Below, piece after piece: positions 1 through 5,465 of a stretch of 7,970 nt of DNA; position 1 is the stretch's first letter, and every line of letters begins with the position of its first letter. This stretch comes from Microbacteriaceae bacterium (GTDB taxonomy: Bacteria > Actinomycetota > Actinomycetes > Actinomycetales > Microbacteriaceae): positions 1 through 7,970 of the forward strand of contig JAAYAS010000355.1 in assembly GCA_012719255.1 (NCBI GenBank), given 5' to 3'. The position numbers and the translations under genes were made by a program. The notes under the pieces were generated by a model that had not been told where the DNA came from, did not search any database, and saw nothing but the letters and a program-made list of their open reading frames with translations.

Positions 1-686
1 CCGTGGATGTCGAACTCGGTGCCGAGGTACTTCGTCGACATCGCCGAGCACTCGATGTGCCAGCCGGGCCGGCCCTCGCCCCACGGCGAGGCCCAGGCGG
101 CCGAGTCGGGCTCGCCGGGCTTGCGGCCCTTCCAGAGCGCGAAGTCCTGCGGCGAGCGCTTCGCCCGCTCGGGGCCGTCGCCGGCCTCCATGTCGGCGGG
201 GCGCTGGTGGGTGAGCTCGCCGTAGTCGGGCCAGCTCGCGGTGTCGAAGTAGACGTCGCCCGAGCCGTCGTCGGCGGCGTAGGCGTGGCCGCGGGCGATG
301 AGCTCGGCGATGATCGCCTGCATCTCGGGGATCGAGGCGGTCGCCCGCGGCTCGTAGGTGGGGGCGAGGATGCGCAGCGCCCGGTAGGCGGCGGTGAAGT
401 CCTGCTCGACGCGGTAGGCGAGCGCCCACCACGGCTCGGTCTCGGTGGCGTTCGCGAGGGTCTTGTCGTCGATGTCGGTGACGTTGCGCACGAGCGTCAC
501 GCGGAGCCCCTCGTGCTCGAACCAGCGGCGCATCTGGTCGTAGACGAGCGCCGAGCGGAGGTGGCCGACGTGCGGCGCCGACTGCACGGTGGGTCCGCAG
601 ACGTACATCGACACCTCGCCCGGCCGCAGCGGGGCGAAGTCGACGAGGGTCTGCCGGCGGGAGTCGTGGAGGCGCTGCTGGGTCAC
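1..686 (-). CDS. cysS: Cysteinyl-tRNA synthetase, N-terminal part (runs off the left edge)
   Basis: This class I aminoacyl-tRNA synthetase charges tRNA-Cys with cysteine in the cytoplasm. The 228 visible residues hold the first zinc-ligand cysteine (C30 in MYVCGPT), the HIGH-type ATP motif as HVGH (39-42), RNVTDIDDK (68-75), the LWKGRKPGEP stretch and the zinc-site motif WHIECSAM with C213. The protein runs off the edge at FDIHG, so the KMSKS loop and the anticodon-binding domain are not seen. The relative MshC of mycothiol synthesis is less likely: the VQSAPHVGHLRS region and the LWKG segment fit CysS, and the gene follows ispDF as cysS1 does in mycobacteria. The start chosen is GTG at 686. 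The next Met, residue 27, would remove conserved sequence. The gap to ispDF is 41 bases. A GGAG lies only 3 bases before GTG, and a TAGACT -10-like box 7 bases before it suggests leaderless transcription. Confidence 0.95.
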   Translation of the reverse strand, partial: MTQQRLHDSRRQTLVDFAPLRPGEVSMYVCGPTVQSAPHVGHLRSALVYDQMRRWFEHEGLRVTLVRNVTDIDDKTLANATETEPWWALAYRVEQDFTAAYRALRILAPTYEPRATASIPEMQAIIAELIARGHAYAADDGSGDVYFDTASWPDYGELTHQRPADMEAGDGPERAKRSPQDFALWKGRKPGEPDSAAWASPWGEGRPGWHIECSAMSTKYLGTEFDIH

Positions 687-693
687 GCGCTCC

Positions 694-699
694 AGTCTA
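694..699 (-). promoter_or_regulatory. Candidate -10 element for cysS (leaderless)
   Basis: On the minus strand TAGACT fits the actinobacterial TANNNT -10 pattern. Seven bases separate it from the GTG start at 686, so transcription would begin at or next to the start codon. No TTGACA-like -35 is visible about 17 bases upstream. A short 6-bp inverted repeat (700-705 with 710-715) lies just upstream. The reading is inferred from sequence only. Confidence 0.45.
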
Positions 700-727
700 G
701 GGCGCGGCGGCGCCCCGGCCGTCGCGG

Positions 728-1960
728 TCAGCCCTCGACGAGGGCGACGGCGACGGCGGCGACGCCCTCGGTGCGGCCGGTGAAGCCGAGGCCGTCGGTG
801 GTGGTCGCCGATACCGAGACCGGGGCGCCGACGACGGCGGTGAGCGTCTCGGCGGCCTCGGCGAGCCGCTCACCGAAGCGGGGGCGGCGGGCGATCACCT
901 GCACCGAGGCGCTGCGGATGCGGAATCCGGCCTCGGCGAGGATCTCGCGGGTCGCCGCGAGGAAGGTCTCGCCGCTCGCGTTCGCGTAGCGGGGGTCGTC
1001 GGTGCCGAAGCGGCTGCCGATGTCGCCGAGTCCGGCCGCGCCGAGCAGCGCGTCGACGAGCGCGTGCGACGCGGTATCGCCGTCGGAGTGGCCCGACAGC
1101 CCGCGCTCGCCCGGGAAGTGCAGCCCGGCGAGCCAGCACGGCGAGACGTCGTCGAAGGCGTGCGCATCGGTGCCGACGCCCACGCGCAGGCCGGCGCCGC
1201 CGCTCGCCCCCATCCCGCCGGCGCGCCGCTCGGCGAGCAGCCGCTCGGCCTGCGCGAGGTCGGCCGGCGTGGTCACCTTGAAGGCGAGCGGGTCGCCGGC
1301 GATCGTCGTCACCGCGCCGCCGTGCGCGGCGAAGGTGCCGGCGTCGTCGGTCGCCTCGTCGGCGGCCGCGGCGTAGGCGGCGCGCAGCCCCGCGGCCGGG
1401 AAGCCCTGCGGCGTCTGCACCGCCCGCAGCCCGTCGCGATCGGCGGTGCCGAGCACGCCGCCCGCCGCATCCACCCGCTTCAGCGTGTCGACGACCGGCA
1501 GCGCCGGCACGACGCCCGCGCCGGTCGCGCGCACCGCGCCGGCGACCTCGGCGACGAGGCCGGCCGGGGCGAGCGCCCGGGCCGCGTCGTGCACGAGCAC
1601 CGCGTCGCACTCGTCGGGCAGCGCCGCGAGCCCCGCCGCGACCGAGGCGGTGCGCGAGGCGCCGCCGTCGACGCAGGCGCTCGCGACGAGGCGGTCGCCG
1701 AGCGGGGCGAGCTCCCCCGCGACGAGCGCCTCGGCGGTCGCGCGGCGCGCCGCATCCCCGGCGGGCACGGCGACGGCGACCGCGACCCGGCCCGGCAGCG
1801 CGAGCAGCGAGCGCAGGGCGTGCGCGAGCAGCGGCTCGCCGGCGAGCTCGACGAAGGCCTTCGGCGCCCCCGCGCCGAGGCGCGTGCCGCTGCCCGCGGC
1901 GACGACGACCACCCCCGTGCAGGGCGCGGCGGATGCGGGGACGGGCGCGGCGGCGATCAT
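728..1960 (-). CDS. ispDF: Bifunctional IspD-IspF fusion of the MEP pathway
   Basis: A 410-residue fusion for two non-consecutive steps of non-mevalonate isoprenoid synthesis. The IspD half makes CDP-methylerythritol from MEP and CTP; the IspF half cyclises the phosphorylated product (made by IspE) to ME-cyclodiphosphate, releasing CMP. IspD spans about 16-244: the AAGSGTR loop with R27 and K34, VHDAAR with D125, QTPQGF (182-187) and K228 in FKVT. A Gly/Ala-rich linker (about 245-257) leads into IspF at 258-410: the metal ligands D265 and H267 in GTDAHAF, GHSDGDTASH with H299, GDIG at 312-315, and the C-terminal ATTTDGLGFTGRTEG. The ATG at 1960 is preferred. The frame stays open far upstream, but that extension is antisense-like composition running back over carD. 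cysS follows 41 bases downstream, and a hairpin separates the gene from carD. Mycobacteria keep the two as separate adjacent genes. Confidence 0.95.
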   Translation of the reverse strand: MIAAAPVPASAAPCTGVVVVAAGSGTRLGAGAPKAFVELAGEPLLAHALRSLLALPGRVAVAVAVPAGDAARRATAEALVAGELAPLGDRLVASACVDGGASRTASVAAGLAALPDECDAVLVHDAARALAPAGLVAEVAGAVRATGAGVVPALPVVDTLKRVDAAGGVLGTADRDGLRAVQTPQGFPAAGLRAAYAAAADEATDDAGTFAAHGGAVTTIAGDPLAFKVTTPADLAQAERLLAERRAGGMGASGGAGLRVGVGTDAHAFDDVSPCWLAGLHFPGERGLSGHSDGDTASHALVDALLGAAGLGDIGSRFGTDDPRYANASGETFLAATREILAEAGFRIRSASVQVIARRPRFGERLAEAAETLTAVVGAPVSVSATTTDGLGFTGRTEGVAAVAVALVEG

Positions 1961-1966
1961 GCCGTC

Positions 1967-1972
1967 AGCATC
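1967..1972 (-). promoter_or_regulatory. Weak candidate -10 element for ispDF
   Basis: On the minus strand GATGCT ends six bases before the ATG at 1960. It keeps the A at position 2 and the T at position 6 but lacks the first T, so it is weaker than the others in this window. A GGGA about 10 bases before the ATG could instead act as a ribosome-binding site on a longer transcript. The hairpin after carD suggests that ispDF needs some promoter of its own. Confidence 0.25.
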
Positions 1973-2027
1973 CCACAGCCCCGACCGGCCGGCCCGGGAG
2001 CGCCCACGACGGACGCCGCCGGAAACG

Positions 2028-2067
2028 GCGCCGCGCCCCGGCACCGGGCGGTGCGGGGGCGCGGCGC
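2028..2067 (-). terminator. Strong hairpin between carD and ispDF, terminator or attenuator
   Basis: An inner 5-bp stem (2041-2045 with 2050-2054, loop GGGC) continues past one G-G mismatch into a 12-bp outer stem (2028-2039 with 2056-2067). It starts 11 bases beyond the carD stop. No T-tract follows, as is common for actinobacterial intrinsic terminators. A smaller 5-bp stem (2017-2021 with 2026-2030) overlaps one arm, so the two structures would compete. It could stop carD transcripts or tune read-through into ispDF. Confidence 0.6.
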
Positions 2068-2078
2068 GCGTGCGGTCG

Positions 2079-2561
2079 CTAGGAGGCGAGCACCTCGTCG
2101 AGGTGGAGGTTCGCGGCGTCCTCGTCGGTCTCCTGGGCGAGCGCGAGCTCGGAGACGAGCACCTGGCGGGCCTTCGAGAGCATGCGCTTCTCGCCGGCCG
2201 ACAGGCCCTTGTCCTGGTCGCGGCGCCAGAGGTCGCGCACGACCTCCGACACCTTGATGACGTCGCCCGAGGCGAGCTTCTCCATGTTCGACTTGTAGCG
2301 GCGCGACCAGTTGGTCGGCTCCTCGGTGATCGGCGCGCGGAGCACGTCGAAGACCTGCTCGAGCCCCTTCTCATCGATGACGTCGCGGACGCCGACGAGG
2401 TCGACGTTCTCGGCCGGGACCTCGATCACCAGGTCGCCCTGCGCGACGTTGAGCTTGAGATAGGTCTTCTCCTCACCTCGGATGACGCGGGTCTTCACCT
2501 CTTCGATGGTGGCCGCCCCGTGATGCGGGTACACAACCGTCTCTCCAACCTCAAGCTTCAT
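2079..2561 (-). CDS. carD: CarD-type RNA polymerase-binding transcription regulator
   Basis: CarD binds the RNA polymerase beta subunit and stabilises the open promoter complex, notably at rRNA promoters; it is essential in mycobacteria. The product is 160 residues, against 162 in M. tuberculosis. Residues 1 to about 60 form the polymerase-interaction domain (EVGETVVYPHHGA at 4-16) and the rest forms the helical DNA-binding domain. Positions studied in M. tuberculosis are visible: R25 (polymerase contact), W85 in TNWSRRY (the wedge tryptophan) and K125 in SAGEKRM (DNA contact). Position 47 is Glu, where M. tuberculosis has Arg. An upstream GTG in frame would add 13 residues. The ATG at 2561 is chosen because GGGAG lies 9 bases before it and the protein then begins as family members do. 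The upstream start would also leave almost no leader after the -10 box at 2591-2596. The gene is divergent from lpqE and is followed by a hairpin and ispDF. Confidence 0.96.
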   Translation of the reverse strand: MKLEVGETVVYPHHGAATIEEVKTRVIRGEEKTYLKLNVAQGDLVIEVPAENVDLVGVRDVIDEKGLEQVFDVLRAPITEEPTNWSRRYKSNMEKLASGDVIKVSEVVRDLWRRDQDKGLSAGEKRMLSKARQVLVSELALAQETDEDAANLHLDEVLAS

Positions 2562-2590
2562 CAGCAGGAACTCCCTTCGCAGATTGTTCG

Positions 2591-2596
2591 ATTCTA
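2591..2596 (-). promoter_or_regulatory. Candidate -10 element for carD
   Basis: On the minus strand TAGAAT fits TANNNT well and sits in a local AT-richer patch. A start about 7 bases on would give a leader of roughly 23 bases that keeps the GGGAG ribosome-binding site. The hexamer 17 bases upstream, GGAATC, is not a good -35, so activation may depend on other factors. Confidence 0.5.
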
Positions 2597-2662
2597 CCAC
2601 GAGCAGGTGCTACGATTCCGCGCCGCGGCCCGCCGGCGGTCCGCGAGGGGCCCCGCATCCGC

Positions 2663-2668
2663 TAGGCT
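2663..2668 (+). promoter_or_regulatory. Candidate -10 element for the lpqE-type gene
   Basis: TAGGCT fits TANNNT, with a predicted start near 2675. That gives a leader of about 36 bases carrying GGAAGG at 2697-2702, eight bases before the GTG start. No convincing -35 is seen. It lies about 70 bases from the divergent carD -10 element, so the two promoters are separate. Confidence 0.45.
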
Positions 2669-2710
2669 GATCCGAGCCATGCTCCCAAGCTTCGATGGAA
2701 GGCTCCGACA

Positions 2711-3373
2711 GTGAAGATCCGCGCCGTTGCCGCAGCCGCGCTCGCCCTCGCCCTCGGCGTTGGGCTCACGGGCTGCAACATGATCAGCCCCCAGCGCACC
2801 CAGATGGAATACGCGGCCAGCGACGGCATCAACGTCGACCTCGGCTCGATCGCGGTGCGCAACGCGCTGCTGATCGTCGACACCGACACCGCGGAGGCCT
2901 CGCAGGCGAACCTCGTCGCGGGCATCGTCAACCGCACCACCGAGGACGCCCAGGTCACCGTCGCCTTCGAGGGCGCCTCGCCGGTGCAGCTCTCGGTCCC
3001 CGCGCAGGGCGACTCGAACCTCGTGCAGTTCGGCTTCGGCGACGCCGGCCCCGAGCTCGTCAGCGGCTCGTTCACCTCGGGCACCACCGTCGAGGCGACC
3101 TTCACGGCGGTGTACACCGACCGCGAGGGCAACCAGCAGACCGTCGAGGAGACCCGCCTCGTGCCGGTGCTCGGCGCCGACGACCCGGCGAACGTGCTCA
3201 TCGAGTACCAGACCCTCGCCCCCGGCGGCGAGGGCGACGCGACCGACCCGGCCGGCACCGAGCCCGCCGAGACCGGCGCCGTCGAGGACGGCACCGGTGC
3301 CGAGGACGGCACCGACGGCACCACCGAGGACGCCACGACCGACGGCACCGCCGAGGAGGAGACGACCGAGTAG
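2711..3373 (+). CDS. lpqE: LpqE-like secreted lipoprotein with an acidic Thr/Gly-rich tail
   Basis: A 220-residue predicted lipoprotein. A KIR start and Ala/Leu-rich helix (about 5-19) end in the lipobox LTGC, so C22 should be lipidated after signal peptidase II cleavage and anchor the protein to the outer face of the membrane. The middle (about 35-168) looks like a beta-rich domain starting DGINVDLGSIAVRN, similar to mycobacterial LpqE. Methionine/histidine copper ligands of PCuAC chaperones are not evident, so metal binding is not claimed. The last 50 residues (171-220) form a disordered-looking tail rich in Asp, Glu, Thr, Gly and Ala without Lys or Arg, built partly from repeated DGT units. 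The gene name rests on the divergent position beside carD, as for Rv3584 in M. tuberculosis, plus the motif. Its molecular role is unknown. The GTG start has GGAAGG eight bases upstream. A long hairpin follows the stop. Confidence 0.8.
   Translation: MKIRAVAAAALALALGVGLTGCNMISPQRTQMEYAASDGINVDLGSIAVRNALLIVDTDTAEASQANLVAGIVNRTTEDAQVTVAFEGASPVQLSVPAQGDSNLVQFGFGDAGPELVSGSFTSGTTVEATFTAVYTDREGNQQTVEETRLVPVLGADDPANVLIEYQTLAPGGEGDATDPAGTEPAETGAVEDGTGAEDGTDGTTEDATTDGTAEEETTE
3283..3349 (+). repeat. Short repeats in the lipoprotein tail
   Basis: The 9-mer GACGGCACC, encoding DGT, occurs at 3287-3295, 3305-3313, 3314-3322 and 3341-3349. A longer 14-base unit, CGAGGACGGCACCG, is repeated exactly with an 18-base period (3283-3296 and 3301-3314). 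All copies stay in the reading frame, so gain or loss of units would change tail length without a frameshift. Confidence 0.7.
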
Positions 3374-3388
3374 GTCGCCCTCCCCCGG

Positions 3389-3434
3389 GAACGAGAGCGG
3401 GCCGCATCCGGAAGGATGCGGCCCGCTCTCGTTC
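3389..3434. terminator. Bidirectional hairpin terminator between lpqE and regX3
   Basis: Two 21-base arms (3389-3409 and 3414-3434) pair perfectly around a GGAA loop of the GNRA type. The element starts 15 bases after the lpqE stop and ends 19 bases from the regX3 stop, between convergent genes, so it can serve both. No T-run follows on either strand. Confidence 0.88.
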
Positions 3435-3453
3435 GTGGCGCCGGTCGGCCGGC

Positions 3454-4137
3454 TCAGCCCTCGAAGCGGTAGCCGAGGCCGCGCACGGTGACGAGCAGCT
3501 TCGGCGAGGATGGGGTCTCCTCGATGCGCGAGCGGATGCGCTTGATGTGCACGTCGAGCGTCTTCGTGTCGCCGTAGTAGTCGGGGCCCCAGACGCGGTC
3601 GATGAGCTGACCGCGGGTGAGCACGCGGCCGGCGTTGCGCAGCAGGTACTCGAGCAGCTCGAACTCCTTCAGCGGCATCTGGGTGAGCTCGCCGCGCACC
3701 GTCACGGTGTGGCGGTCGACGTCCATGCGGATGTCGTTCACCTCGACGATGCCGTCGTCCTCCTCCTCCTCGGCCTGCTCGGAGCGGCGCAGCACGGCGC
3801 GGATGCGGGCGAGCAGCTCGCGGGTCGAGTACGGCTTGGTCACGTAGTCGTCGGCGCCGAGCTCGAGGCCGACGATGATGTCGACCTCCGAGTCCTTCGC
3901 CGTGAGCATGATGATCGGCACGTTCGAGGTCATGCGGATCTGCTTGCACACCTCGGTGCCGGGGATGCCCGGGAGCATGAGGTCGAGCAGCACGAGGTCG
4001 GCGCCGTCGCGGTCGAACACCTCGATCGCCGCGGTGCCGGATTCGACCACCTCGGTCTCGTAGCCCTCCCGCTTGAGCAGGAACGAGAGCGGTTCGTGCA
4101 GGGAGGCTTCGTCTTCAATGATCAGGATGCGAGTCAC
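3454..4137 (-). CDS. regX3: OmpR/PhoB-type response regulator of the phosphate system
   Basis: A DNA-binding response regulator of 227 residues, partner of the kinase encoded just upstream. The receiver domain (1 to about 118) has the acidic pair E9-D10, the phospho-acceptor D52 in LLDLMLPG, T79 and K101 in KPY. An acidic linker (EEEEDD, 123-128) joins it to a winged-helix domain (about 130-226) with the typical VWGPDYYGDTKTLDVHIKRIR segment and a C-terminal GLGYRFEG. In mycobacteria RegX3 controls the phosphate-starvation response. The family name comes from the combination with SenX3, PhoU and gpmA; MtrA- or PhoP-like paralogues would look similar by domain alone. Translation starts at GTG 4137, matching the usual MTRILIIEDE beginning. 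The site before it (GGTCGG) is poor. A three-codon ATG GTC GGG TGA frame overlaps the start. senX3 ends 42 bases upstream, so the two probably form an operon. Confidence 0.93.
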   Translation of the reverse strand: MTRILIIEDEASLHEPLSFLLKREGYETEVVESGTAAIEVFDRDGADLVLLDLMLPGIPGTEVCKQIRMTSNVPIIMLTAKDSEVDIIVGLELGADDYVTKPYSTRELLARIRAVLRRSEQAEEEEDDGIVEVNDIRMDVDRHTVTVRGELTQMPLKEFELLEYLLRNAGRVLTRGQLIDRVWGPDYYGDTKTLDVHIKRIRSRIEETPSSPKLLVTVRGLGYRFEG

Positions 4138-4158
4138 CCGACCATTGTGGCAACGATG

Positions 4159-4176
4159 CGGAAACTTCCGGTGAAT
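4159..4176 (-). promoter_or_regulatory. Weak Pho-box-like direct repeat before regX3
   Basis: On the minus strand ATTCACC (4170-4176) is followed, with an 11-base period, by GTTTCCG (4159-4165). Against the Streptomyces PhoP repeat GTTCACC they match 6 and 4 of 7 bases. The same 42-base senX3-regX3 spacer contains an inverted CGGAA-AC-TTCCG and is AT-richer than its surroundings. It may be a regulator-binding site or chance. Confidence 0.2.
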
Positions 4177-4179
4177 GAC

Positions 4180-5388
4180 CTATTTTCCGGTTCGGCGGGG
4201 GTCGACGACCGACGGGATCCGCACCGGCCGGGTGACCGGCGCCTCGGTGCCCGCATCGGGGCGCAGCGCCTCGGCGGCGGGGAGCCGCACCGTGAACGTC
4301 GACCCGTGCCCGGGCTTCGACCACACCCGGATGTCGCCGCCGTGGTTCTCGACGATGTGGCGGACGATGCTGAGCCCGAGCCCGGTGCCGCCGGTGTTCC
4401 GCGAGCGGGCGGTGTCGACGCGGTAAAACCGCTCGAAGATGCGCTGCTGGTCGTCGTCGGAGATGCCGATGCCGCGGTCGGTCACCGACACCTCGACGAC
4501 GTCGTCCTGGCGGCGCGCGCCGACGCCGACGTACGAGCCGGCCGGCGAGTACGAGATCGCGTTGGTGACGAGGTTCTGCAGGCACATCACGAGCAGCTCG
4601 GCGTCGCCCCACACCTCGAGGTCGTCGGGGGCGCGCACGCCGACCGAGATGTCGCGGGCCTCGGCGGCGGTGCGGGTGCGGTCGACGGCCTGGGCGATCA
4701 CCTCGGCGAGGTCGACGGTGCTCGCCTCCTCGAGGGTGTCGGCCGCCTGCAGCCGGCTGAGATCGATGATCTCGCGCGTGAGCCGCGCGAGCCGGTCGCC
4801 CTCGACGAGCAGCCGACGGGCGAAGTAGCGCACCTGCTCCTCGTCGTCGGCGGCCTCGCCGATCGCCTCGGCGAGCAGCGTCACCGCCCCGATCGGCGTC
4901 TTCAGCTCGTGCGAGACGTTCGCGACGAAGTCGCGGCGCACCTCCTCGACGCGGATCGCCTCGGTCATGTCCTCGGCGAGCACGAGCACGAAGCGCGGCG
5001 GCAGCAGCTTCGCCCGCAGCCGGAACTGCACGCCGGCCCGGCCGAACGGCCCGCGGGGCACGACCACCGTCGTCTCGACGGCGTCGCCCCGCTCCCAGGC
5101 GGTCGCCGCGGCGCTCTGCACGACCTGCGCGAGCGCGCCGCCGCGGGTGATGAGCCCGCTCGTGGTGGCGCCGGCGGTCGCCCGCACGACGTTGTGCGAG
5201 GGATCGGCGACGATGGCGATCTGCGGCAGCGCGCCGAGCACGTCCTCGACGCCCTCCGGCAGCCGGGGCTCCATGAGCGCCACCGCGCGCTGCCGCTGCC
5301 GATCGGCGACGCCGACGAGCGCCATCGCGCCGCCGCCGAGGATCACGCCGATCGCGAGCATGACGAAGAGCGCCGCGGTCGGATTCAT
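4180..5388 (-). CDS. senX3: SenX3-like membrane sensor histidine kinase
   Basis: A 402-residue kinase that autophosphorylates on histidine and passes the phosphate to the RegX3-type regulator. It has one clear N-terminal membrane helix (about 4-27), then a PAS-like region (about 50-142) suited to sensing or protein contact. The dimerisation domain holds VSHELKTP with H160. The ATPase domain shows the N box (NLVTNAISYS, 272-281), G1 (DRGIGI, 304-309), the F region (FERFYRVD, 318-325) and G2 (GGTGLGLSI, 333-341). A Pro/Arg-rich tail of about 30 residues ends it. No large extracellular domain is present, consistent with sensing through PhoU and the Pst transporter, as inferred for mycobacterial SenX3. 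The start is ATG 5388; an upstream GTG at 5427 would add 13 residues ahead of the helix. GGAGG lies only one base from ATG, while TATCGT six bases before it suggests a leaderless mRNA. The gene is divergent from phoU. Confidence 0.94.
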   Translation of the reverse strand: MNPTAALFVMLAIGVILGGGAMALVGVADRQRQRAVALMEPRLPEGVEDVLGALPQIAIVADPSHNVVRATAGATTSGLITRGGALAQVVQSAAATAWERGDAVETTVVVPRGPFGRAGVQFRLRAKLLPPRFVLVLAEDMTEAIRVEEVRRDFVANVSHELKTPIGAVTLLAEAIGEAADDEEQVRYFARRLLVEGDRLARLTREIIDLSRLQAADTLEEASTVDLAEVIAQAVDRTRTAAEARDISVGVRAPDDLEVWGDAELLVMCLQNLVTNAISYSPAGSYVGVGARRQDDVVEVSVTDRGIGISDDDQQRIFERFYRVDTARSRNTGGTGLGLSIVRHIVENHGGDIRVWSKPGHGSTFTVRLPAAEALRPDAGTEAPVTRPVRIPSVVDPRRTGK

Positions 5389-5394
5389 GCCTCC

Positions 5395-5400
5395 ACGATA
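5395..5400 (-). promoter_or_regulatory. Candidate -10 element for senX3 (leaderless)
   Basis: On the minus strand TATCGT fits TANNNT and is separated from the ATG at 5388 by the six bases GGAGGC. Transcription would then begin on the A of the start codon. The GGAGG in this spacer is too close to ATG to work as a normal ribosome-binding site. The hexamer at the -35 position is not recognisable. Confidence 0.5.
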
Positions 5401-5432
5401 GGAGACCCGCCCTCGCCCCGACGACACCTGCC

Positions 5433-5454
5433 GTACACTCGGTGGTCACCTCCC
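5433..5454 (+). promoter_or_regulatory. Candidate Pho box (two 11-base repeats) in the phoU-senX3 divergent region
   Basis: GTACACT (5433-5439) and GGTCACC (5444-5450), each followed by four bases, form two direct repeats with an 11-base period. They match the Streptomyces PhoP core GTTCACC at 5 and 6 of 7 bases. The box covers the -35 position of the phoU promoter proposed at 5460-5465, the usual place for an activator of this family. It also lies upstream of the proposed senX3 promoter, so one site could serve both directions. Confidence 0.4.
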
Positions 5455-5459
5455 GGTCC

Positions 5460-5465
5460 TAGAGT
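5460..5465 (+). promoter_or_regulatory. Candidate -10 element for phoU
   Basis: TAGAGT fits TANNNT, predicting a start near 5472 and a leader of about 86 bases. The -35 position (5437-5442) is not consensus but lies within the Pho-box-like repeat. An alternative is TACACT at 5434-5439, which itself overlaps the first repeat unit and would give a leader of about 112 bases. Within the leader only a 5-bp hairpin (5497-5501 with 5505-5509) is visible; no riboswitch is recognised. Confidence 0.4.

Noticed and set aside
1961..2374. N-terminal extension of ispDF running back through the carD region
   Set aside because: The extension is Arg/Ser/Thr-rich without any domain, overlaps carD in another frame, and IspD normally begins close to the AAGSGTR loop.
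2611..2616. TACGAT as a further plus-strand promoter for the lpqE-type gene
   Set aside because: It fits TANNNT, but no -35 lies at a usable spacing, and TAGGCT at 2663 is nearer and gives a normal leader.
1064..2714. Long plus-strand open frames across ispDF and carD (to 2257 and to 2714)
   Set aside because: Their translations are compositional mirrors of the minus-strand genes with no recognisable motif or start signal.
2711..3373. Annotation of the lipoprotein as a DNA modification methylase or a copper chaperone
   Set aside because: There is no SAM-binding or DPPY-type motif. A lipobox and secretion signal are present, and PCuAC His/Met ligands are not evident.
5389..5427. GTG 5427 as the senX3 start
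   Set aside because: It would add 13 residues (MSSGRGRVSYRGG) before the membrane helix; the Met at 5388 begins directly at the helix and fits the -10 spacing. It is not fully excluded.
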